Shown in pieces: positions 6,448 through 12,898 of a DNA stretch of 12,898 nt (the stretch's first letter is position 1; each line of letters starts with the position of its first letter). The translations under genes and the position numbers were made by a program. The stretch is from Gemmatimonadota bacterium (GTDB lineage Bacteria > Gemmatimonadota > Gemmatimonadetes > Longimicrobiales > Longimicrobiaceae). The stretch is taken from contig JAHWJV010000051.1 in NCBI GenBank assembly GCA_019348265.1, positions 1 through 12,898 on the forward strand, read 5' to 3'. The notes beneath the pieces are model-generated. The model had not been told where the DNA came from. It saw only the letters and a program-made list of their open reading frames with translations, and made no database searches.

Positions 6448-7439
6448 AGCCCATCGCCATCACCATGGGTGACGGCAACGGCGTGGGGCCGGAGATCGTG
6501 CTCCGTTCGTACGCGCAGGGGGAGCTTCCGCCCGCGTCGATCGTGATCGGGGACGCGGCGGTACTGCGCCTGTGCGCGGAAATCGTGAAGGCGGAGGTGC
6601 CCATCCGTTCCGTGGCCGATCCGCGGGACGCGGCGTCGGGGGCGCTGAACGTCGTCGACCTGGGGCTGATGACGGCGGGCGACGTGCGAATCGGGCAGGT
6701 GGACCGGCTCGCGGGGGAGGCGGCGCTACGCTACGTCGAGCGCGCGACCAAGCTGGCGCTGGCGGGCGACGTCTCCGCGGTGGTGACGCTGCCGATCAAC
6801 AAGGAGGCGACCGGCCTTTCGGCGCCCGGCTTCAGCGGCCACACCGAGTACGTCGCGGCGCTCTGCGGAACCGAGGTCTACACGATGATGCTCGCCTCGG
6901 AACGGCTTATCGCCACCCATGTGTCGACGCACGTCTCGTTGCGGGAGGCGATCGAGCGAGTGCGGCGCGACCGCGTGCTCGACATCATCCGGCTCACGGA
7001 CGCCGCCCTGCGGCGCCTGCGGCCGACGAGGCGGATCGCCGTGGCGGGATTGAACCCGCACGCGGGAGAGAGCGGCGCGTTCGGCGACGAGGAGATCCGG
7101 GAGATCGCGCCCGCCGTGGAGCTCGCGCGTGCCGAGGGGCTGGACGTGCAGGGGCCGATCGCCGGGGACACGATCTTCATGCAGGTGCTGAAGGGGCGCT
7201 TCGACGCGGTCGTGTGCATGTATCACGACCAGGGGCACATCCCGATGAAACTGCTGGATTTCGAGGGCGGCGTGAACGTCACCCTTGGGCTGCCCATCGT
7301 GCGCACTTCCGTGGACCACGGCACCGCCTTCGACATCGCCTATCAGGGCAAAGCCTTCACGGGCAGCCTCGCCGCGGCGTGCGAGATGGCGGCGCGGCTC
7401 GCGCCCTCAGCTGAGGATCAGGTGCGCGATCCAGAGTAG
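6444..7439 (+). CDS. pdxA2: PdxA2: 4-phospho-D-threonate / 4-phospho-D-erythronate 3-dehydrogenase
   Basis: The 331-aa protein belongs to the PdxA family. PdxA2 oxidises the C3 hydroxyl of 4-phospho-D-threonate or 4-phospho-D-erythronate with NAD+; decarboxylation then gives dihydroxyacetone phosphate. Motifs are ITMGDGNGVGPEI (6-18), PINKE (117-121), FSGHTEY (130-136), THVSTHVSL (158-166), GLNPHAGESG (202-211), MYHDQGHIPMK (259-269) and TSVDHGTAFDIA (288-299). The three metal-binding histidines of PdxA correspond to His163, His206 and His261. The start is set by AGGAGG and by the ATGA overlap with the kinase gene. The kinase neighbour, with no other vitamin B6 gene nearby, favours PdxA2 over biosynthetic PdxA. 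The last 11 codons, stop included, are shared antisense with the converging transporter gene. Confidence 0.92.
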   Translation: MKPIAITMGDGNGVGPEIVLRSYAQGELPPASIVIGDAAVLRLCAEIVKAEVPIRSVADPRDAASGALNVVDLGLMTAGDVRIGQVDRLAGEAALRYVERATKLALAGDVSAVVTLPINKEATGLSAPGFSGHTEYVAALCGTEVYTMMLASERLIATHVSTHVSLREAIERVRRDRVLDIIRLTDAALRRLRPTRRIAVAGLNPHAGESGAFGDEEIREIAPAVELARAEGLDVQGPIAGDTIFMQVLKGRFDAVVCMYHDQGHIPMKLLDFEGGVNVTLGLPIVRTSVDHGTAFDIAYQGKAFTGSLAAACEMAARLAPSAEDQVRDPE

Positions 7440-8741
7440 GCCGAACCCCGCCGCCCACAGCGACGTCGTGATCCCGCTCCAGCCCTTCAGGGCGGCGGTC
7501 CCCTCGAGACCGGTGAAGCGGGTTACTACCCAGAAGTAGGAATCGTTGTAGTAGCTGAAGAAGATCGATCCGACGCAGGCGCCGAGCGCCGCCACCACGG
7601 GGTCGAGTTGCAGATTGCCGAGTAGTGGAGCAGTGAGAGACGCAGCGGTGATCATGGCCACGGTGCCCGAGCCCTGCGCGAGGCGTACGAGCGTGCTGAT
7701 GAGGAACGGGATGATGAAGGCCGGGACCGCCATGTCCGTGGCCGCCCCAGCGAGCGCCTCCCCCACCCCCGACTGGCGTAGCACGTTGCCGAGCGCGCCC
7801 CCTGCGCCGGTGATCAGGATGATGAACCCCGCGGAGCCGGCCGCCTCGTGCAGCCACCGGCTCACCTCGCCGCGGCTCGTCCCCGCGGGGGTGAGCGTGT
7901 AGATGGCGAGCACCACACCGATCAGCAGCGCCACCACCGGGGCACCGACGAAGCCTAGCAATCCCTGAAGACGCGCCTCGGGCGCGAAAGCGCGGCTCAT
8001 CGTATTTCCCACGATCAGGAAGAGCGGGATGAGCAGGGGGAGGAATGCGCGCGTCGCCCCGATCCGCACCTCGGTTTGCGGCGTCGCGTCGGTATGCAGC
8101 GCCTCGCGAATCTCCGGCGCCACGGACGAATCCAGCCGCGGCCCGATCCACCGTGCGTACAACACGACCACGGGGATGAGGGGGAGGGAGATCAGCAGCC
8201 CGACCACGGTGAGCCTGCCAAGATCCACCCCCAGGATTCCCGCGACCGCGAGGGGCCCCGGCGTCGGCGGAACCAGATGGTGCGTCACGGTCATTCCCGC
8301 TCCCAGCGCCAGTGCGATCGCCACGAACGAACGTCCTGACCGGCGGGCGAGGGAGCGCGCCAGCGGGTGCATGATGACGTAGCCGGAGTCGCAGAAGACA
8401 GGAATAGAGACCACCGCACCCGTTCCCGCCATTGCCCACTCCTCGCGGCCTTTTCCCGCGACGCGGAGGAAAACCTGCGCGAGCGCATCGGCGCCGCCCG
8501 ACACTTCGAGAAACTTTCCGATCATCACGCCGAGGCCGATCACGATCCCGATGCTCGCGAGCGTGTTCCCGAATCCGGTCGTGATCATGTCCACCGTGTC
8601 GGTCGGCGCGACGCCAGCGATCAGACCGGTGGCGAGTGCCGCCACCAGCAGCGCCAGGAACGCGTCGAGCCGGGTGCGGAGGATGAGCCCGACGATCAGC
8701 CCGACTCCGATGACGAGGGCGGCGAGCAGCTGTAGATCCAT
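7407..8741 (-). CDS. GntP-family acid-sugar:proton symporter
   Basis: The 444-aa inner-membrane protein is almost wholly hydrophobic, with roughly a dozen membrane segments starting at residue 5. GntP-family landmarks are SIPVFCDSGYVIM (112-124), TVTHHLVPPTPGPL (151-164), TGAGGALGNVL (311-321), RLAQGSGTVAMITAA (353-367) and FSYYNDSYFWVV (395-406). The family imports gluconate, other aldonates and D-serine with protons. The neighbouring kinase and pdxA2 make D-threonate, D-erythronate or a related tetronate the likely substrate (inference). The gene converges on pdxA2 and overlaps it by 33 nt, so it cannot share that promoter. It may be read with the propeller gene 143 nt upstream, or from a promoter in that gap. 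No clear Shine-Dalgarno precedes the ATG. Confidence 0.9.
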   Translation of the reverse strand: MDLQLLAALVIGVGLIVGLILRTRLDAFLALLVAALATGLIAGVAPTDTVDMITTGFGNTLASIGIVIGLGVMIGKFLEVSGGADALAQVFLRVAGKGREEWAMAGTGAVVSIPVFCDSGYVIMHPLARSLARRSGRSFVAIALALGAGMTVTHHLVPPTPGPLAVAGILGVDLGRLTVVGLLISLPLIPVVVLYARWIGPRLDSSVAPEIREALHTDATPQTEVRIGATRAFLPLLIPLFLIVGNTMSRAFAPEARLQGLLGFVGAPVVALLIGVVLAIYTLTPAGTSRGEVSRWLHEAAGSAGFIILITGAGGALGNVLRQSGVGEALAGAATDMAVPAFIIPFLISTLVRLAQGSGTVAMITAASLTAPLLGNLQLDPVVAALGACVGSIFFSYYNDSYFWVVTRFTGLEGTAALKGWSGITTSLWAAGFGLLWIAHLILS

Positions 8742-8825
8742 GGTCAGGATTGCGGGGTGGAGCTCGGACGAAACGAGCGGTCAGGGCTTAGTCGCCGGGG
8801 CGCGGAGCTGTTCCGTCCGGGGATC

Positions 8826-8851
8826 GCCGCGGCGAGCGCATCACCCGCGGC
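8826..8851 (-). terminator. GC-rich hairpin downstream of the propeller gene, possible terminator
   Basis: GCCGCGG (8826-8832) and CCGCGGC (8845-8851) form a 7-bp perfect stem around a 12-nt loop. It lies 34 nt past the propeller stop on the minus strand, in the 143-nt gap before the transporter. There is no T-run after it, so intrinsic termination is doubtful. I see nothing else in this gap. Confidence 0.25.
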
Positions 8852-8884
8852 CGCGCCGCCGGGTTCCCAGTCCGGCGCTGATGC

Positions 8885-10000
8885 CTATCGCCATAAATTC
8901 ACGCGATAGAGCGGTCCGCCGTAGATCGACGCGAGCCAGAGCGTTCCGTCTCGCGCCTGGTGGATGGCGAAAGGATTCGTCCTCTCGGTGATCGGCGGGT
9001 CCTTTGCCCGGACGTTGATGTTCGTGGCTGTGCCGGTCCGGGGATCGAAGCGGGTGAACCACCCCTCCCAATTCGCGAACCAGAGCTGGCCCTCGCGGTC
9101 TTCGCCGATCGCCGTTATGCCGCCGCCGGTCCAGGGGCCCTGCGGGCGTGCGTCGCCCGGCCATGTGACCGAGGTGGAATCGAAGCGGAAGCGCGTGAAC
9201 GTGCCTTGCTCGCGGTTCAGCAGGTTCAGCCCGCCGTTCTGGCGTCCGCTGCCGATCCAGATCCTTCCCTGGCTGTCCTCGAAGATGGCGCCGACCAGCC
9301 CTGCGAGGATGCTCCGCTCGTTGTTCGGATCGTGCTGAAAGCGAGTGACGGCGCCAGTCGCGGGATCCAGGCGGTTCAGCCCGCCTGCCTGGGTCCCGAT
9401 CCAGATTGGTCCTCGGGAGTCATGGTGCAGCGCACGAATGTGGTTCTGCGAGAGGGTCGCCGGGTTGCGGGGATCGTGGCGAATGCGCGTGAACCGGCCC
9501 GTCCGGCGGTCCATGCGGTGGAGCCCCTGGCGGGTGCCCACCCAGAAGTTGCCGTCGCGGTCCTCCAGCAGAGCCGTGACGTGGTTCGCGAGGAGGCTGT
9601 TCGGGTCGTTGGGATCGTGGCGGTAGGTGGTGAACGTCTGCGTAGCGGCGTCGAAACGGCTGAGCCCGCCACCATAGGTCCCGACCCAGACGGTTCCTGC
9701 CCGGTCCACATACACCTCTTCGATGTAGTTGAAGCCGACCGATCGCGGGTTGGCGGGGTTGTGGATGAAGAAGGTGTAGACGTTGCCGTCCCAGCGCGCG
9801 ACTCCCTGCTGCGTTCCGAACCACATGTTCCCCTGGCGGTCCTCGGCCAAGGTCGGGACGAAGTTGCCGCCCGGCATGACGACGGGGAGCAGCTCGAGCC
9901 CCGGCGCGGCCAGCGGCGCATTCTGCGCCAGCAGCGCGGCCGATCGCCCGCCCAGCGCCAGGCCGAGGAGCAGGGCTACCGCTTGATTCCTTGGCGACAT
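8885..10000 (-). CDS. Secreted stand-alone seven-repeat Reg_prop (two-component-regulator-type) beta-propeller
   Basis: The 371-aa protein opens with a signal peptide (about 1-25, cleavage near LLA-QN). Seven repeats of the Reg_prop type follow, each with a pattern like 'D-x2-G-x-hydrophobic-W-hydrophobic-G-T-x2-G-hydrophobic-x-R-hydrophobic-D'. The tryptophans are Trp60, Trp105, Trp153, Trp200, Trp248, Trp307 and Trp355. Examples are GTVWVGTYGGGLSRFD (102-117) and PIWIGTQAGGLNRLD (198-212). Seven such repeats make one full propeller. In the well-known hybrid sensors (Bacteroides carbohydrate sensing) two propellers are followed by a Y_Y_Y domain, a membrane helix and a histidine kinase. Here the protein stops right after the seventh repeat with none of these. 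It is predicted to be periplasmic or secreted; ligand unknown. The only upstream Shine-Dalgarno candidate is GAGAAG, about 4 nt before the ATG. The GGT-family gene lies 64 nt upstream. Confidence 0.85.
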   Translation of the reverse strand: MSPRNQAVALLLGLALGGRSAALLAQNAPLAAPGLELLPVVMPGGNFVPTLAEDRQGNMWFGTQQGVARWDGNVYTFFIHNPANPRSVGFNYIEEVYVDRAGTVWVGTYGGGLSRFDAATQTFTTYRHDPNDPNSLLANHVTALLEDRDGNFWVGTRQGLHRMDRRTGRFTRIRHDPRNPATLSQNHIRALHHDSRGPIWIGTQAGGLNRLDPATGAVTRFQHDPNNERSILAGLVGAIFEDSQGRIWIGSGRQNGGLNLLNREQGTFTRFRFDSTSVTWPGDARPQGPWTGGGITAIGEDREGQLWFANWEGWFTRFDPRTGTATNINVRAKDPPITERTNPFAIHQARDGTLWLASIYGGPLYRVNLWR

Positions 10001-10047
10001 GAGCTTCTCGGCGGGTGTGGAGGGGTGGGCTCGCCGTTTCTGACGAT

Positions 10048-10063
10048 CCGCCCTCGTGGGCGG
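10048..10063 (-). terminator. Hairpin just after the GGT-family stop codon
   Basis: CCGCCC (10048-10053) and GGGCGG (10058-10063) form a 6-bp GC stem with a 4-nt loop, directly after the stop of the GGT-family gene and before the propeller start. No T-run follows. It could attenuate read-through or mark a processing site. Confidence 0.3.
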
Positions 10064-10064
10064 C

Positions 10065-11801
10065 TCAGTAGCCCGCGGCCTGCCCGTCTTTCCGCATCTC
10101 CGACGCGCCGTGGTAGACCCCGTTCGCGCGGTCCCACTGAATCGCCTGGTAGCCGCCGAAAAAGTCCTGATAGATCACGCGGTGGCCGCGCCGCTCCAGC
10201 TCCTTGCGCACGTGCTGCGGAATGGTTGATTCCAGCGCCAGCGTTCCGCCATCGATCATCACCTGACCCGAGGGCTCGCTGCTCCCGGAGTGCGTGAAGC
10301 GGGCCGCGTCGCCCGCCTCCTGCACGTTCATCCCGAAATCGACGACGTTGAGGATCACCTGCACGTGACCCTGCGGCTGCACCGCCCCGCCCATGACGCC
10401 AAAGCTCATGAAGGGCTCGCCGTCCTTCATCATGAACGCGGGGATGATGGTGTGGAAGGGGCGCTTGCCGGGGGCGTACGCGTTCGGATGGTCGTGCTTC
10501 ATGCTGAAGCCGCCGCCGCGCCCCTGGAGCGCGAAGCCGAGGCCGTCAGGAACCTGCCCGCTCCCGAAATCGAGGAAGTTGCTCTGGATGAGCGAGACGA
10601 TGTTGCCGTGCCGGTCGGCGGCGGTGAGGTACACCGTATCGCTGCGGCGCATCGCCGGCGCGCCCGCGTCCACCCTGGGCTGCGCCTTCTTCATGTCGAT
10701 CAGCCGGCGGCGCTCCGCGGCGTAGTCCTCCGAGAGCAGCCAGTCGACCGGAACGTCGTGGAAGGCGGGATCGGCATAGTGCCTGGCCCGATCGGCGAAG
10801 GCGAGCTTCTTGGCCTCCGTCAGCACGTGCAGGTAATCCGCGCTGTTGTGGCCCATGGCGCGGAGGTCGTAGCCCTCCAGGATGTTCAGCATCTGGAGCG
10901 CCGCCATCCCTTGCCCGTTCGGCGGAAGTTGATAGACGTCGAAGCCGCGGTAGGTCACCTTTACCGGGGTGATCCAGTCGCTGGTGTGCGCGGCGAGATC
11001 GGCTTTGCGGAGATGGATCCCGGTTCGTCGCGCGTACGCGTCGAGAGCGTCGGCGATCGCCCCGTCATAGAACGCGTCGCGCCCGCCATCGGCGATCGCC
11101 TGGTAGGTGCGGCCGAGGTCGGGGTTGCGGAACACCTCACCCTCCTTGGGCGCGCGGCCGCCGGGCGCGAAGGTGCGCCGGAAGTTCTCCACCTCGGTGA
11201 TGTCCTGCAGGTTCTGGTCGATCCGCTGCACCGCCGCGTTCCACGCGAAGGCGATCACCTGGGGCACCGGTACTCCCTCGTTCGCGTAGCGGATCGCCGG
11301 CGCCAGGATATCCTTCATCGGCACGCTGCCGAAGCGGCCGTGCAGCGCAAACCAGCCGTCCACCGCGCCGGGCACGGTGATGGAGTGCGGGCCATGCTGT
11401 GGTACGAACTCACGGTTCCCGAGCGCCGCCTTCATCTGCTCGTAGCTGAACGTTCTGGACGAGCGGCCGCTAGCGTTCAGCCCGTAGAGCTGGCGCGTCT
11501 TCGCGTCCCATACGATGGCGAAGAGGTCGCCTCCGACTCCATTGCTGGCGGGCTCCACCAGCCCAAGCGACGCGTTCGCGGCGATGGCGGCGTCGATCGC
11601 ATTGCCGCCGGCCTTCAGGATGTCGAGGCCGATCTGCGTGGCGAGCGGGTGGCTGGTCGCCACCATCCCGTTCTTCGCGATGACGGGGCTGCGCGTGGCG
11701 AAGGGCGCACCGGTGACTCGGTCGCCGCCGCCGCTCTGCGCGAAAGCCGTCGGGGCGGTCACGATCGAGGCCACGAGGAGAAACGAGGCAGTTTTGTACA
11801 T
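10065..11801 (-). CDS. ggt: Secreted gamma-glutamyltranspeptidase-family Ntn-hydrolase, non-canonical subgroup
   Basis: The 578-aa protein has a signal peptide (1-21, TAFA-QS) and the full GGT fold. Family landmarks are KNGMVATSHPLATQIG (43-58), GGNAIDAAIAAN (65-76), NGVGGDLFA (87-95) and HSITVPGAVDGW (139-150). GGT proteins self-cleave to expose a threonine nucleophile, here predicted as Thr389 in SDTVYLTAAD (387-396). Canonical transpeptidases read TTH-x-SVVD at this place; here the second Thr is Val and the His is Tyr. The Ser-Ser motif that holds gamma-glutamate appears replaced by RPFHTIIPAF (447-456), and the glycine motif reads GVMGGAVQPQG (468-478). This matches GGT-like subgroups of the YwrD type, so hydrolysis of an unknown amide is as likely as glutathione breakdown. 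Arg113 (ASGRSS) may be the carboxylate-binding Arg. The purine-rich AGAGGG abuts the ATG directly, which is too close for normal use. Confidence 0.9.
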   Translation of the reverse strand: MYKTASFLLVASIVTAPTAFAQSGGGDRVTGAPFATRSPVIAKNGMVATSHPLATQIGLDILKAGGNAIDAAIAANASLGLVEPASNGVGGDLFAIVWDAKTRQLYGLNASGRSSRTFSYEQMKAALGNREFVPQHGPHSITVPGAVDGWFALHGRFGSVPMKDILAPAIRYANEGVPVPQVIAFAWNAAVQRIDQNLQDITEVENFRRTFAPGGRAPKEGEVFRNPDLGRTYQAIADGGRDAFYDGAIADALDAYARRTGIHLRKADLAAHTSDWITPVKVTYRGFDVYQLPPNGQGMAALQMLNILEGYDLRAMGHNSADYLHVLTEAKKLAFADRARHYADPAFHDVPVDWLLSEDYAAERRRLIDMKKAQPRVDAGAPAMRRSDTVYLTAADRHGNIVSLIQSNFLDFGSGQVPDGLGFALQGRGGGFSMKHDHPNAYAPGKRPFHTIIPAFMMKDGEPFMSFGVMGGAVQPQGHVQVILNVVDFGMNVQEAGDAARFTHSGSSEPSGQVMIDGGTLALESTIPQHVRKELERRGHRVIYQDFFGGYQAIQWDRANGVYHGASEMRKDGQAAGY

Positions 11802-11912
11802 CCCTCTTGCACGCTGCAGGTGAACAGATCGGGCGGCGTAGATGCTCGGCGCCTCAGTACGAGTTCGGGACGTCCGCGATCGCTGGTCGGATGTGGACCC
11901 GGAGATTTGCGA

Positions 11913-11935
11913 GGCGGCGTTTTAGAATAGCCGCC
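11913..11935 (-). terminator. Hairpin downstream of the beta-helix gene, possible terminator
   Basis: GGCGGC (11913-11918) and GCCGCC (11930-11935) form a 6-bp stem around an 11-nt AT-rich loop, in the 177-nt gap between the beta-helix stop and the GGT-family start. The loop contains TATTCT on the minus strand, which could instead be a -10 element for the GGT-family gene; no convincing -35 lies at the right distance. Both readings are tentative. Confidence 0.25.
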
Positions 11936-11978
11936 ACGTTCGGGCTGAATACCCAGGTGCTCTACGCGCGGCGGTCTA

Positions 11979-12898
11979 CTAGTTTCTCGGCCCAACACTG
12001 CTCATGTCGATAGGCCGAAAGCCAAGCCGAAAGGCAGGCGAACCGGGACGCAGCCGGAAGTCGTACCGCGCGGGGTCCACGAACAGCGGATCGGTGTAGA
12101 GCGAATGAACGTCCTTGCCGCGCCCCCGCCACTGGGCGAAGCTTTCCTTCCCGAACCGCACCGAGTCTTCCCGCACGTTCGGATTGAAGTAGAGGTTCCA
12201 GTCCATGTCGAAGGTGCTCTCGACGGTCCTGGTCCCGCTGGCGTCCTTCGGGTGAAAGTAAAAGCTGTAGGGGCGGTCCTCCCAGTTGCCGTGCAGAAGC
12301 TCGCCTGTGGTCCAGTACACGATGTTGGTCTCGAAGAACACGCTCTTGTGCGGCTCCATCCGGGTCCGGCTCAACTGGTCCAGACGTCCGAGTGCGAAGA
12401 TGTTGTTTCGGACCGTGATCTCGCGGGCGAAATGGATGTCGTACCCCGCGAACTTGGTGCTGTGGACTATGTTGTTCTCGATCAGGACGTGGGTCGACCC
12501 TTCATCGTTGTAGATCCCCCACCCCCCATAGCGGTTCGCGTCGATGTCGTGAACCAGGTTGTTGCGGATGACGGTCCCCGGTGAAACACCCAGCGTGTAG
12601 ATGCCCCCCATGTCCGAGAGCAGGCCCTGCCCGATGTGATGGATATGGTTGTATTCCACCACGTTGTCGCGGCTGACGCTGCGCTGGTATCCCCACCTCC
12701 ACCCGAGCGAGACCGCGGTGTAGTAGCCGTAACCGATCTCGTTGTGCGCCACCGTGTTGCCGTTGGTGTTCATCAGGAGGACCCCGACGGCGGACGGGTA
12801 CACGAGGCCGAAGTGATGCAGATGGTTGTCCGCCACGAGGTTGTACCCGGTGCGCTCGAGCGGGTGGTGCTCCTCGGTACCGCCGTTGATCCGGAAGC
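11979..12898 (-). CDS. Right-handed parallel beta-helix protein, C-terminal part (5' end outside window)
   Basis: The frame is open to the right edge: residues FRINGGTEEHHPLERTGYNL precede the GTG at 12836, so that GTG is internal. About 306 residues are visible. Repeated strand/turn units rich in Asn, His and Gly, such as NTVAHNEIGYG, NVVEYNHIHHIG, TVIRNNLVHDID, VLIENNIVHST and ITVRNNIFALG, are PbH1-type rungs of a right-handed parallel beta-helix. Motifs LLSDMGGIYTLG and the end PGSPAFRLGFRPIDMSSVG are common in beta-helix glycoside hydrolases and lyases resembling the GH141 or pectate-lyase-like groups. Such proteins are usually secreted polysaccharide-acting enzymes; the signal peptide would be in the missing part. 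Catalytic residues cannot be named from this fragment. The stop is followed by a 177-nt gap to the GGT-family gene on the same strand. Confidence 0.8.
   Translation of the reverse strand, partial: FRINGGTEEHHPLERTGYNLVADNHLHHFGLVYPSAVGVLLMNTNGNTVAHNEIGYGYYTAVSLGWRWGYQRSVSRDNVVEYNHIHHIGQGLLSDMGGIYTLGVSPGTVIRNNLVHDIDANRYGGWGIYNDEGSTHVLIENNIVHSTKFAGYDIHFAREITVRNNIFALGRLDQLSRTRMEPHKSVFFETNIVYWTTGELLHGNWEDRPYSFYFHPKDASGTRTVESTFDMDWNLYFNPNVREDSVRFGKESFAQWRGRGKDVHSLYTDPLFVDPARYDFRLRPGSPAFRLGFRPIDMSSVGPRN

Noticed and set aside
6444..7439. Biosynthetic PdxA (vitamin B6 pathway)
   Set aside because: Same fold and metal ligands, but the translational overlap with a DUF1537 kinase and absence of other B6 or ribosomal-maturation neighbours favour PdxA2.
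8742..8884. Frameshifted remainder (Y_Y_Y or kinase domain) of the propeller protein
   Set aside because: I read the region past the stop in the minus-strand frame and checked the overlapping reading; neither looks like such domains, and the gap is only 143 nt.
8960..10297. 445-codon plus-strand frame opposite the propeller gene
   Set aside because: The minus-strand reading has a signal peptide and seven regular propeller repeats; the plus-strand reading only mirrors that repeat pattern without a recognisable fold.
10290..11930. 546-codon plus-strand frame opposite the GGT-family gene
   Set aside because: The minus-strand reading is an unmistakable GGT-family protein; the plus-strand one is a codon-bias shadow.
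1..12898. tRNA, rRNA, CRISPR arrays, insertion sequences, long direct or terminal inverted repeats, phage or defence genes
   Set aside because: Looked for on both strands and not seen; nearly all of the window is filled by metabolic and secreted-protein genes of uniform base composition.

Overview
This is a high-GC window from an ordinary bacterial chromosome. It shows no mobile-element, phage, CRISPR, rRNA or tRNA signal. The gene styles (a two-subunit B12 acyl-CoA mutase beside MeaB, a secreted Reg_prop propeller, a secreted non-canonical gamma-glutamyltranspeptidase family member, a parallel beta-helix protein) and the scarcity of strong ribosome binding sites would suit a free-living heterotroph such as a member of Gemmatimonadota or a related phylum. 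That placement is a guess from style, not a phylogenetic result.

Layout, plus strand (1-7439): the C-terminal part of an ABC1/AarF/UbiB-like protein enters from the left edge. Next come a MeaB/ArgK-type GTPase and, 19 nt after it, the large subunit of an adenosylcobalamin-dependent acyl-CoA mutase. After a 112-nt gap follows a tight three-gene set: a LarA-family (DUF2088) nickel-pincer racemase/epimerase homologue, a DUF1537 four-carbon acid sugar kinase, and PdxA2. The gaps are 5 nt, then a 4-nt ATGA overlap.

Layout, minus strand (7407-12898): a GntP-family acid-sugar permease converges on pdxA2 and overlaps its 3' end by 33 nt. Upstream of it on the same strand are a secreted seven-repeat Reg_prop propeller, a secreted GGT-family hydrolase, and the C-terminal part of a parallel beta-helix protein that runs off the right edge.

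How the genes work together: kinase, PdxA2 and GntP permease match the known route for D-threonate/D-erythronate (uptake, 4-phosphorylation, C3 oxidation with decarboxylation to dihydroxyacetone phosphate). D-threonate and D-erythronate differ only at C2, and LarA-family enzymes invert the hydroxyl-bearing carbon next to a carboxylate. The most attractive hypothesis is therefore that the LarA homologue is a nickel-dependent tetronate 2-epimerase letting one kinase/dehydrogenase pair use both acids. The LarA catalytic residues are present at matching spacings.

The mutase would probably be auto-annotated as methylmalonyl-CoA mutase. However, both residues that read the free carboxylate are changed (Tyr89 to Phe, Arg207 to Gln in P. 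shermanii numbering), as in isobutyryl-CoA mutase. It has no B12-binding domain, so a separate small subunit must lie elsewhere. No stretch over 300 bases lacks a gene.
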